From Arthrobacter sp. Soc17.1.1.1 (GTDB lineage Bacteria; Actinomycetota; Actinomycetes; Actinomycetales; Micrococcaceae), in assembly GCF_036867195.1 (NCBI RefSeq), contig NZ_JBAJII010000001.1, positions 2,976,001 to 3,040,000 of the forward strand: a DNA stretch of 64,000 nucleotides, given 5' to 3'. Shown piece after piece: positions 24,708-32,784 of the stretch. The notes under the pieces were generated by a model. That model did not search any database, was not told the origin of the DNA, and saw nothing but the letters and a program-made list of their open reading frames with translations. Position 1 is the first letter of the stretch. Each line of letters opens with the position of its first letter. The position numbers and the translations under genes are program-made.

Positions 24708-27700
24708 TCATGGCATGCCGGCGGCCCGGTAGAGGAACGCCGCCATCGCATCCCTGTTCACCGGCTGCAGGGCACGGTAGGTACGCGTCCCGTCCGCCTC
24801 GATCCACCCGGTGCTGATGCCCCGGTCGGCCAGCCACGCCATCTCCTTGTAGAACTGCTGGCTGGTCGTCACGTCCGCGAAGGGCGACACCGCCGGCGGC
24901 GTGTAGGCCGGAGACCCCGCCGCCCGGTAGAGGAACGCGGCCATCGCATCCCGGTTCACCGGCTGCAGGGCACGGTAGGTACGCGTCCCGTCCGCCTCGA
25001 TCCACCCGGTGCTGATGCCCCGGTCGGCCAGCCACGCCATCTCCTTGTAGAACTGCTGGCTGGTCGTCACGTCCGCGAAGGGCGACACCGCCGGCGGCGT
25101 GTAGGCCGGAGACCCCGCCGCCCGGTAGAGGAACGCGGCCATCGCATCCCGGTTCACCGGCTGCAGGGCACGGTAGGTACGCGTCCCGTCCGCCTCGATC
25201 CACCCGGTGCTGATGCCCCGGTCGGCCAGCCACGCCATCTCCTTGTAGAACTGCTGGCTGGTCGTCACGTCCGCGAAGGGCGACACCGCCGGCGGCGTGT
25301 AGGCCGGAGCACCCGCCGCGGCGGTGGTGAAGCTCCAGCTCACCGGGGCGAGGGCGTTGCCTGCGGCATCGGTGATCCCCGCAGCCAGGCTCACCGTGTA
25401 TCGGGTGCCCGCCGCGAGATCCGTCGCCGGATCGAGCGTCGCGGTGCGCGTCGCGCCGTCGTAGGTGACCGCGCCGGCCACGGCGGTGCCCGCCGGGTCG
25501 GCCAGCCGCAGGGTCGTCCCACTCACCCCGGACACGGCCTCGGCGAACACCGCACCCACGGTGGTCCCCACGGCCACTCCGACGGCGTCGGCTGCCGGCG
25601 TCCGGGTGCCCACCGTCGGTGCCGTGGTGTCCGCGGCCGAGGGTGAGATCTCGACCGTCCCGTCGGTGAACCTCAGCCGTTCCACGTTGGTGATGGTGTC
25701 GGTGCCGTCCGCCGCGGACCCGCCGGTGTGCGTCACCGTGGTGACGCCCGCGGTGGTGGTGATGCCGTACTCGGACCGCGCACCGGAGAACACCGCGGTA
25801 TCGACGTCGGTGGCCGCCGGACCGGACACGATCTCGCGCACGATGTCCACGGTCCCGGGATCGATCCTGCCGGCCATGATGTCCGCCTGGAGCTCCGTGA
25901 GGGAGTCCGCCGAACGGATCTCCGCTCCGGCGTCGTCGCGGACGCTGAGGCGGACGTCGAGCCACTTGTCGCCGTCGATGATGTCGTCGGCTCCGTTGCC
26001 CCAGATCTCGTCGCTCCCGGACCCGCCGATGATGATGTTGCCGGCCCCGAAGGTCGTCGCTCCTGCGGGCAGGAGACCGGCGAGCCCGCCGATCCGGGCG
26101 ATGCCTTCGGCGTCGAGGGCGTTGGTCAGGCCCTGGACGCCGACCTCGGCGTCGGGGTCCGACGGCACGGCATCGTCGCCGCGCAGGATGTCGTCCTTGT
26201 CCCAGCCCGACAGGGCTTCCACCAGCAGGAACCGGTCGCGCAGGGCGTTGGGGCCCTCCACCACGAGCATCCGCATGTCCGAGTCGGCGCGTTCGATCGA
26301 CCTGGCGTGGGTGACCCAGTCGAAACCGTACAGACCGTGGTTGCGTTCGATGCCCGGGCCGGCCACCATGACGTCGTCACCGCCTTCGGCGTCGTAGTCG
26401 TCCTCGCCGGAGTCCCCGATCAGCACGTCGTGACCCGGGTTGTTGATGTCGTCGAAGAAGGGGGCTCCGCTGTCGCCCTGCAGGAGGTCGTTCGCGTTGC
26501 CGCCCTCCATCCAGTCCGCGCCGCCGCCGCCGAAGACGGTGTCGGGACCGTCACCGGCGATCACGAGGTCGTCGCCCTCGCCCGCGAAGTGCTCGTTCCC
26601 GTTCAGGCCGCCGTTGGAGAAGTCGGCCCCGTCGGCCGACATGATGATGTCGAGTCCGGGTCCGGCGTCGATGGCGTCGTTGCCGGGACCGCCCTTCAGG
26701 ACGTCGTCCCCGTGGGAGTCGGTGATGCGGTCACGACCGGCACCGCCGAGCACGGTGTCCGCCCCGTCGGAGCCTTCGAGGACGTCGTCCCCGTCGTTGC
26801 CCCAGAAGGTGTCGTTGTCGATACCGCCCCAGATCCTGTCGGTGCTGGCGGTGCCGTTGAAGGTGGACTGGGCGTTGAGGCCGGGGCGGTCCACCGGATT
26901 GCTGACGCGGTACCTGATGGTCCCGTCGGCCATCCTCATCAGCAGGGCCGACTCGTTGCAGGCCGAGGCGGGGTCGTCGGCGACGGCGTTCCCCGTGGTG
27001 CCCACGATGTTGGCCAGCTCGAACTCGCAGTCGGCGACCCCGAACACGTCGGCCTTCAGGGCGGCCGCGTCGGTGTTCCTCATGATGAGCTCGGCGAAGG
27101 AGTTGCCCTCGAGTTCCGTGCGCAGGTTCAGTCCGGAGGTCCGGGACAGGTAGTACAGGCGGTCGCCGTCCTGCAGGTCGGTCATCTGGCGTTCGAAGAT
27201 GTAGTTGAACGTCGAGCCCAGCAGGCCGCCGAAGAGATTCTGCATCTCCGCGAGTCCTCCGACCCAGAGGTCGACGTCGTCGAGTCCCGAGGCGGTGGTG
27301 GCCCAGGCCCCGGTGCTGTTCGCGAAATCGTACGCGTCGGCGGGGGTCGCCGGGTTGGCCACGTCCATGTCGAACAGCAGCTGGGCGGCGGCACGCTTCC
27401 CGTCGATGGACGTGGCGCCCGTGATGCTCGGGTGCTGTCCGTAGGCGGCGATGAAGTTCACCACGGAATCGGGGTGCTTCAGCCCCTGGCCGAAGTCCAC
27501 CCAGCTGGCGTAGGGCTTCAGGGACGACTCGCCGGTCTTCGCGTAGAGCTGGCTGCGGAGGTTGTTGAGCGAGGGGACACCGGTCTCCCGGCCGCGGGCG
27601 ATGTTCAGCGACGCGAGGTCGAGGGGCAGCCCCAGCACGTTGTTGCGGAGCGTGTCGGTGACGAACTCGTCGAGCTCGGCGCCCACCTGGTCGGTCATGC

Positions 27701-29618
27701 CCATGGCGATGCTCCCCGCGGCCTGGTCCGGGGTCAGCGTGGCACTGCCGTTGGCGTAATAGGCGGGAGGGTTCAGGAAGGCATCGAGGAGCGGCATGCC
27801 GATGTCCTGGCCGGCGTTGGTCTTCCTGTCCACCGTCTCCGTCAGCATCGAGTGACCGAACCGGTAGGTCGCATGGGCGAATTCCGCGGTCACCGCCGGA
27901 TCGATGCCCGTGTCGGCCTGGGTGAACGGGTTGAAGGGGTTCAGTCCGGGCTGCACCTTGCGGGCGAACTCCTCGAAGACGATGTGCTGGTACTCCATCT
28001 CGGTGACGTACCGTGCCGCCTGGAAGAGCCGCTCGCCGTTCCAGGTCCCGTCGGGGAGCTTCCACTCGTTCAGGTCGAGGTTCAGGGAGGTCAGGAGGTC
28101 CTCCATGTACGTCACCAGCCGGTTGTGCTCCGAATGGAACACCTGGTGGATCGCGGTCAGGCCGATGTTCTCGTTGACGCGTCCGTCACCGGCGATGAAG
28201 TGACTGTTCAGCATCTCGTCGTCGTAGGTGCCCGCCGGCTGCGGGCTGGTGACGGGTGTGATGTCGGTATTGCCGTCGGCAGCGAGGAGCGCGCCGGACC
28301 GTGCATCGAACGGTGAGGCAGCGTGGGCGATGTCGTCGAGGAAGGCGATGCCGATGCGCTGCACGTCGGCCGGAGGGGCGACCGGGTTCGCGAGGTCGCC
28401 CTCCACCATCGTCCTGTCCTGCCTGATGTACTGGGGAAGACCGTTCGGACCCCGGAGGAACCGTCCGTACTGGTCCGTGGCGATCATGGGGATGTTCCCG
28501 ATGTCGGCGTCGGACAGCTTCAGGCCGAGGAGGCCCGCCGCCTGGTCCTTGATGTCCTGCCAGGTGGCCAGGCCGCCCGGTGCGCCCTCGACGAGGTCGC
28601 CGGTGGAGACGGGGTCGCCGTCGGCGTCCAGTGCGTATTCGCGGAGGAAGACCTGATGAGCGGGGTGCGAGGTGTAGGTCTGGCTCTGGTCGACCCACGG
28701 TGAGTTCGTGTTGGTGCCGTCCTGGACGTCGTCGGCCGTCCCGAGCACGCCGTCGGGGCCGGGCTGGTTCTCGGCGCGGCTCAACATCATGAAGTTCGTC
28801 CGTCCGCCCGGCACGAAGAGCGGATCGTCGGCCGCGAGCGGCATCATCACCACGCTCTTCGATTTCCTCGTGGAGTCGACGCCGTGATCGAAGAACTGTC
28901 CGAAGAGGGCGAACATGCCGTTGTAGGGCGGGGACAGCCCGAAGTCCGTGGTGACGTTCGGGATGTCCAGCGTCTCGCCTTCCTCCACGCAGCCCGCGGG
29001 GACGCCGGCGCTCTCGCAGGGGATGGCGGTCGGCTCGTCGTTGACGGTCCGGTGCGCCCGACCGGCGGCCGCGATGGCCGCCGGGTTCGTCGACGTCTGG
29101 TCGACGATCGCGTTACTGACGAATCGGGCCGTCCCATCGGTGATGTTGGTGTTGACCGAGCGGTAGGAATTCCCGTCCGGAGCCCCGCGCCATTGCGGGT
29201 CCGTCAGCCGGGGGAAGGGGATGTTGGAGGACCCGAACTGCTGCTGGCCCTCGATCAGGTTGTTGTCCGAGCCGTCCACGGTGCGCAGCCCGTACGGCAG
29301 CAGCGGGTTCACGATCTGGTTCGGCCCAGGACCGACCAGCGGTGCTCCGGCCACGGGATTGCCCTGGGCGTCCTCCCTGGTGGCGTGGTTCTCGGCGATC
29401 TTGATCTGCCTCAGGATGAAGCGCATGTCCCCTGCGTTGAGCGTGAGCCCCTGGCCGACAGGAGCGGCCGAGACCGCCGGCGCAAGGACGGCCGGCATGA
29501 CGCCGGACCCGAGGACCAGTGCCACCAGCCCCGCTGTCACCCTGGCGGGAACACTTCTTCCGTACTGGCGGCGGAAGTCGCCGCCCCCTCGATGATTCGT
29601 GCGGTGATGCCTCGACAT
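24708..29618 (-). CDS. Secreted heme peroxidase with RTX, Ig-like and SLH repeats
   Basis: Cell-surface protein of 1636 residues. Order: signal peptide (about 1-55, ending APAVSAAPVG); animal-type heme peroxidase domain (about 60-870) with FGQFFDHGVD (distal His), HQVFHSEHNRLVTYM, the proximal-His motif ATYRFGHSML and LNIARGRETGVPSLNNLR; hemolysin-type calcium repeats (about 929-1075 and 1205-1220) such as GNDGDDVLEGSDGADTV and GGPGNDAIDAGPGLD; a Big_5-like Ig domain (about 1325-1432); and three SLH units (about 1436-1634) reading FADVTTSQQFYKEMAWLADR. SLH units attach to wall polymers, so the enzyme is displayed on the surface. Peroxidases of this type oxidise halides or phenolics with hydrogen peroxide. 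I chose the ATG with GAGGGAAG upstream over an in-frame ATG 15 nt earlier. Confidence 0.88.
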   Translation of the reverse strand: MSRHHRTNHRGGGDFRRQYGRSVPARVTAGLVALVLGSGVMPAVLAPAVSAAPVGQGLTLNAGDMRFILRQIKIAENHATREDAQGNPVAGAPLVGPGPNQIVNPLLPYGLRTVDGSDNNLIEGQQQFGSSNIPFPRLTDPQWRGAPDGNSYRSVNTNITDGTARFVSNAIVDQTSTNPAAIAAAGRAHRTVNDEPTAIPCESAGVPAGCVEEGETLDIPNVTTDFGLSPPYNGMFALFGQFFDHGVDSTRKSKSVVMMPLAADDPLFVPGGRTNFMMLSRAENQPGPDGVLGTADDVQDGTNTNSPWVDQSQTYTSHPAHQVFLREYALDADGDPVSTGDLVEGAPGGLATWQDIKDQAAGLLGLKLSDADIGNIPMIATDQYGRFLRGPNGLPQYIRQDRTMVEGDLANPVAPPADVQRIGIAFLDDIAHAASPFDARSGALLAADGNTDITPVTSPQPAGTYDDEMLNSHFIAGDGRVNENIGLTAIHQVFHSEHNRLVTYMEDLLTSLNLDLNEWKLPDGTWNGERLFQAARYVTEMEYQHIVFEEFARKVQPGLNPFNPFTQADTGIDPAVTAEFAHATYRFGHSMLTETVDRKTNAGQDIGMPLLDAFLNPPAYYANGSATLTPDQAAGSIAMGMTDQVGAELDEFVTDTLRNNVLGLPLDLASLNIARGRETGVPSLNNLRSQLYAKTGESSLKPYASWVDFGQGLKHPDSVVNFIAAYGQHPSITGATSIDGKRAAAQLLFDMDVANPATPADAYDFANSTGAWATTASGLDDVDLWVGGLAEMQNLFGGLLGSTFNYIFERQMTDLQDGDRLYYLSRTSGLNLRTELEGNSFAELIMRNTDAAALKADVFGVADCEFELANIVGTTGNAVADDPASACNESALLMRMADGTIRYRVSNPVDRPGLNAQSTFNGTASTDRIWGGIDNDTFWGNDGDDVLEGSDGADTVLGGAGRDRITDSHGDDVLKGGPGNDAIDAGPGLDIIMSADGADFSNGGLNGNEHFAGEGDDLVIAGDGPDTVFGGGGADWMEGGNANDLLQGDSGAPFFDDINNPGHDVLIGDSGEDDYDAEGGDDVMVAGPGIERNHGLYGFDWVTHARSIERADSDMRMLVVEGPNALRDRFLLVEALSGWDKDDILRGDDAVPSDPDAEVGVQGLTNALDAEGIARIGGLAGLLPAGATTFGAGNIIIGGSGSDEIWGNGADDIIDGDKWLDVRLSVRDDAGAEIRSADSLTELQADIMAGRIDPGTVDIVREIVSGPAATDVDTAVFSGARSEYGITTTAGVTTVTHTGGSAADGTDTITNVERLRFTDGTVEISPSAADTTAPTVGTRTPAADAVGVAVGTTVGAVFAEAVSGVSGTTLRLADPAGTAVAGAVTYDGATRTATLDPATDLAAGTRYTVSLAAGITDAAGNALAPVSWSFTTAAAGAPAYTPPAVSPFADVTTSQQFYKEMAWLADRGISTGWIEADGTRTYRALQPVNRDAMAAFLYRAAGSPAYTPPAVSPFADVTTSQQFYKEMAWLADRGISTGWIEADGTRTYRALQPVNRDAMAAFLYRAAGSPAYTPPAVSPFADVTTSQQFYKEMAWLADRGISTGWIEADGTRTYRALQPVNRDAMAAFLYRAAGMP
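24715..25308. repeat. Three near-identical 198-bp tandem repeats encoding SLH domains
   Basis: The phase is set by GTGTAGGCCGGAG, which recurs at 24901, 25099 and 25297, exactly 198 bp (66 codons) apart. The copies are almost identical in DNA as well as protein, which points to recent duplication or gene conversion. Three is the usual number of SLH units for wall binding. Confidence 0.95.
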
Positions 29619-29745
29619 AGCTACTTCCCTCATCCGGTCCCCGGCCACCCCACTGTGCGCCGGCTGGCTCAACCTTCGGGAAACGTCCTTGGGAAAAACT
29701 TGGGACCCCGGGGACGGCACGCGGAGGATCCTCGGCGCCGTCTCC

Positions 29746-29751
29746 TAGGCT
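29746..29751 (+). promoter_or_regulatory. -10 box of the deaminase gene
   Basis: TAGGCT-GGGACG-ATG places a -10 hexamer 6 nt before the start codon, as expected for a leaderless message. Confidence 0.55.
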
Positions 29752-29757
29752 GGGACG

Positions 29758-30768
29758 ATGCCGCCACTGCCCTGCGCCGAACTGCACCTGCACATCGAGG
29801 GGACGCTCGAGCCGGACCTGGTCCTCGCACTCGCCGACCGCAACGGGATCACCCTCCCCTTCGCGGACGCGGAGGACCTCGCGGCCCGGTACGCGTTCAC
29901 GGACCTGCAGTCCTTCCTCGACGTGTACTACGCCACCATGGACGTGCTGCGGACGGAGCAGGACTTCACGGACATGACCCTGGCGTACCTCCGGCGTGCA
30001 GCCACCGCGGGGGTGCGGCACGCCGAGATCATGATGGATCCGCAGGCGCACCTGGCACGCGGGATCCCCCTCGAGACGTGCGTCGGCGGGGTCGCGACCG
30101 CCCTCGCGACGAGCGACGCCGAAATCGGCATCAGCACGTCCCTCATCATCGCCTTCCTGCGCGACCGCCCAGCCTCCGAGGCGATGGCCGTCCTGCACGA
30201 CCTGCTCGCCATGGACGCCCCGATCGTCGGCATCGGCCTGGACTCCGCCGAGGCGGGGTACCCGCCGTCGCTCTTCGCGGAGGTGTACGACGTCGCCCGG
30301 GCCGCCGGTCTCCGGTGCGTCGCTCATGCCGGTGAGGAGGGCCCTCCCGCGTACGTGTGGGAGGCCCTGGACGTGCTGCGGGTGGACCGGCTCGACCACG
30401 GCATCCGGTGCCTCGAGGACGAGGCGCTCGTGGAGCGGCTCGTCGCCGACCGCGTACCGCTGACGGTGTGCCCGCTCTCGAACGTCCGGCTGCGTGCCGT
30501 CCCTGCCATCGAAGACCACCCGCTGCCGGAGATGCTCGCCCGGGGCCTGAACGTCTCCGTCAATTCCGACGATCCCGCCTACTTCGGCGGCTACATCGAC
30601 GACAATCTAGCGGCAGTGGTCGGCGCCTTCGGTCTCGGGATCGACGAGCAGGCGATGCTCGGCGCGAACTCGATCCGGTCCGCCTTCCTCGGCGACCACC
30701 GGCGGGCGGAGCTGCTCGCCGAGGTCGAGGCGTGGCGGATCGCAGGGCATGCCGCGAGGGTCGGGTAG
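29758..30768 (+). CDS. Adenosine deaminase family protein (adenosine or adenine deaminase)
   Basis: Zinc amidohydrolase of 336 residues. The metal and catalytic stations are all present: ELHLHIEGTLEP (HxH), RCVAHAGEEGPP (His and the proton-shuttle Glu), RLDHGIRCLED (His), and SVNSDDPAYFGGYID (Asp pair). The family hydrolyses adenosine to inosine. The specific SDDPAYFGGY form is typical of the adenine-deaminase branch (adenine to hypoxanthine), so that is at least as likely; the call between the two is inference. Cytosolic purine salvage. There is no ribosome binding site, and the -10 box sits 6 nt upstream. Confidence 0.88.
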   Translation: MPPLPCAELHLHIEGTLEPDLVLALADRNGITLPFADAEDLAARYAFTDLQSFLDVYYATMDVLRTEQDFTDMTLAYLRRAATAGVRHAEIMMDPQAHLARGIPLETCVGGVATALATSDAEIGISTSLIIAFLRDRPASEAMAVLHDLLAMDAPIVGIGLDSAEAGYPPSLFAEVYDVARAAGLRCVAHAGEEGPPAYVWEALDVLRVDRLDHGIRCLEDEALVERLVADRVPLTVCPLSNVRLRAVPAIEDHPLPEMLARGLNVSVNSDDPAYFGGYIDDNLAAVVGAFGLGIDEQAMLGANSIRSAFLGDHRRAELLAEVEAWRIAGHAARVG

Positions 30769-30837
30769 GACGAACGTCCCCGCGGTGGGAGACTGCACTG
30801 GGAGCGGCCGGGCAGGCGCCGACGACGAGAGGCCACC

Positions 30838-31251
30838 ATGCACGGTTCCACCGAGAGCGACGGCGTGATGATCCGCCGCGACTTCACCATCCGCCACGAC
30901 GACGGCATCCTGGAGGTCATCTGGCGCCCCGGCATCGGGGTGGACCCCGCGGTCCTCGACGTGCTCGCGAACACCATCACGCACTTCCCGGACTGGCATC
31001 GGGCGCCGATGCTCGTGCATCTCAACGTGATCCGGCACATCACCCCACACGCGCGGCAGATGCTCATCGCCTATCGCCACCTCGGGCCGATCGGGCTCAC
31101 CGGCCGCGACCCCGTGGACCGGGTCCTGGCGGCCTTCATCGCGCAGTCCCGCAGCCGGACCCGCTACTTCCTCGAGACCGCCGATGCCCGTGCCTGGCTC
31201 TCCTCCGTGCCGGCGCCGGCCCCGCGGTCCACGGCACCTGTGGACGCGTGA
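30838..31251 (+). CDS. Small SpoIIAA/STAS-like protein of unknown function
   Basis: A 137-residue protein. The alternating pattern RRDFTIRHDDGILEVIWRPG, then LANTITHFPDWHRAPMLVHL and DRVLAAFIAQSRSRTRYFLE, suggests an alpha/beta fold like SpoIIAA/STAS proteins common in Arthrobacter (DUF7793-type). Such proteins may act in anti-sigma or signalling circuits, but no partner is adjacent. GAGAGG lies before the ATG. It follows the deaminase gene by about 70 nt on the same strand and may be co-transcribed with it. Confidence 0.55.
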   Translation: MHGSTESDGVMIRRDFTIRHDDGILEVIWRPGIGVDPAVLDVLANTITHFPDWHRAPMLVHLNVIRHITPHARQMLIAYRHLGPIGLTGRDPVDRVLAAFIAQSRSRTRYFLETADARAWLSSVPAPAPRSTAPVDA

Positions 31252-31480
31252 TGCATCCGTCGTCCACCATGACGTCGAAGGCGACGCCGGCGGGCTCCTC
31301 GGCCTCGAGGCGGGCCGGGGTGACGGCCTCCGGCGGGTGGATCATGCCCCGTCCCCGGGCGCTCCCCCACCACCGGCCGGCAGCCGCAACACTGTGACTT
31401 CCGGGCCGCCATCGCGCCGGTGTCCTGTGCGTTGCCCCACATCCACGGGCATCGTGCCATCGGCCCGGGTCCGCCGGTGG
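31252..31480. other. Intergenic, no supported gene
   Basis: About 230 nt between the small STAS-like gene and the YitT gene. No ribosome binding site, hairpin or motif stands out until the -10 box at its right end. Confidence 0.5.
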
Positions 31481-31486
31481 TAGCTT
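31481..31486 (+). promoter_or_regulatory. -10 box of the YitT gene
   Basis: TAGCTT-GCCGCC-ATG: -10 hexamer 6 nt before the start codon, leaderless type. Confidence 0.5.
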
Positions 31487-31492
31487 GCCGCC

Positions 31493-32131
31493 ATGGACAC
31501 CACAGCGCCCGGCCCCGAGCTCGACGAGGAGGACGGCGTCGTCCGGCACTCCGCACTGGAGGACGTGCTGGGGATCGTGACGGGCACCTTCACGGTGTCG
31601 CTCGGCCTGTTCCTGCTGAAGACCAGCGGCGCCGTCACGGGCGGGACAGCGGGCCTCGCCCTGCTGCTGAGCTACGCGGGCGGGCTGTCCTTCGGCGTCC
31701 TGTTCTTCGCCGTGAACGTGCCGTTCTTCGCCCTCGCCGTCTGGAAGAAGGGCTGGGACTTCACGCTGCGGACCGTCACCGCCGTGGCACTGGTCTCGGG
31801 ACTGTCCGCCCTGCACCCCATCGCTCTCGGGTCCCTGACGGTGGATCCCCTGTATGCGGTGCTCGGAGGGAACCTGCTGGCCGGCGTCGGGCTCCTGATC
31901 CTGTTCCGGCACAAGGCGAGCCTCGGCGGTTTCAACATCCTGGCCCTCCTCCTGCAGGAGCGCCTGAACTGGCGTGCCGGCTACGTGCAGATGGTGCTCG
32001 ACACGGCCGTCGTCCTCGCGGCCCTCACCGTCGTCGCACCGGCGAGCGTCCTGCTGTCCGCCGTCGGGGTCGTGCTGCTGAACCTCGTGCTGGCCCTCAA
32101 CCACCGGCCCGGGCGCTACCTCGGCACGTGA
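31493..32131 (+). CDS. YitT family membrane protein
   Basis: Integral membrane protein of 212 residues with about five hydrophobic helices after a 25-residue acidic N-terminus. The LFLLKTSGAVTGGTAGLALLL and LFRHKASLGGFNILALLLQ segments match the two Gly-rich repeats of the YitT (DUF161) family. The typical C-terminal cytosolic DUF2179 domain is missing, as in shorter members. The function is not established; transport or regulation has been proposed for the family. No ribosome binding site is visible and a -10 box lies 6 nt upstream. Confidence 0.8.
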   Translation: MDTTAPGPELDEEDGVVRHSALEDVLGIVTGTFTVSLGLFLLKTSGAVTGGTAGLALLLSYAGGLSFGVLFFAVNVPFFALAVWKKGWDFTLRTVTAVALVSGLSALHPIALGSLTVDPLYAVLGGNLLAGVGLLILFRHKASLGGFNILALLLQERLNWRAGYVQMVLDTAVVLAALTVVAPASVLLSAVGVVLLNLVLALNHRPGRYLGT

Positions 32132-32183
32132 CCGTGCCCACGGCGGCGCCGGCCGATACCCGCCGCGGGCGGGTTGCCGGGGC

Positions 32184-32189
32184 TACCGT
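32184..32189 (+). promoter_or_regulatory. -10 box of the NUDIX gene
   Basis: TACCGT-GGAGCG-ATG: -10 hexamer 6 nt before the start codon. Confidence 0.45.
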
Positions 32190-32195
32190 GGAGCG

Positions 32196-32711
32196 ATGGA
32201 CGAGAAGGCCCCGGACCGAGCGACCGGCGCAGCACCTGACGGAGCCCCTTTCGGTTCTCCGGCCCGGCCGCGGGTCCGTGCGGCGACCTACGTGCTCCGG
32301 GGGCGGGGCGCCGGGCGCGAGCTCCTGGTCCTCGACCACGTCCACCACCCCGACGCCGGGACACAGGTTCCCGGCGGTGGTGTCGACGAGGGTGAGGCGC
32401 TCGACGACGCCGCCCGGCGGGAGGTCCTCGAGGAGACCGGGCTCGTCCTCACCGGTCCGCTGGTGGAGGTCGGCGTCGCGCACCTCACAGCGGTCGACGC
32501 CGGCCCCGGCACCCTGACGGTCTTCTTCGCTGCGGAGACCGACGAGCAGCGGTCGTCCTGGGACCACAGGGTGACGGGAGGCGCGGGTCCCGGGTCCGGC
32601 GGATTTGGCTCGGACACGGGCCTGCTCTTCCGGTGCTCCTTCGTACCGCTCTCCCGGGCGCAGGGCGCCCGGGAGAACCACCACTTCAGCTGCGCGCACC
32701 TGCTGCGCTGA
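32196..32711 (+). CDS. NUDIX hydrolase
   Basis: Protein of 171 residues with a complete Nudix box, GGGVDEGEALDDAARREVLEETGL (split at GGGV and REVLEETG), near residue 65-88. The Glu residues bind divalent metal for pyrophosphate cleavage of a nucleoside diphosphate-linked substrate. The N-terminal 25 residues are disordered-looking. The segment after the box contains a Gly-rich insert (GGAGPGSGGFGS). The substrate cannot be inferred. Probably monocistronic, leaderless. Confidence 0.87.
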   Translation: MDEKAPDRATGAAPDGAPFGSPARPRVRAATYVLRGRGAGRELLVLDHVHHPDAGTQVPGGGVDEGEALDDAARREVLEETGLVLTGPLVEVGVAHLTAVDAGPGTLTVFFAAETDEQRSSWDHRVTGGAGPGSGGFGSDTGLLFRCSFVPLSRAQGARENHHFSCAHLLR

Positions 32712-32784
32712 GACCGGGCGCCGGGCAGCGCGCGTCGCGCCCGGCCCTGCCCCCGCCGGGAGCCGCCACGGGTGAGGACCACGC

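Noticed and set aside
24715..25308. 198-bp repeats considered as a mobile or CRISPR-like structure
   Set aside because: They encode three SLH domains in frame at the end of one protein.
24670..25965. Long minus-strand open frame overlapping the SLH and Ig-like part of the peroxidase gene in another frame
   Set aside because: It is a high-GC shadow of the repeats. It has no ribosome binding site and an Arg/Gly/His-rich composition, while the peroxidase frame has clear domains.
25728..28316. An 862-codon plus-strand open frame antisense to the peroxidase gene
   Set aside because: Val/Gly/Arg/His-rich low-complexity translation with no motifs, typical of the antisense of a high-GC gene.
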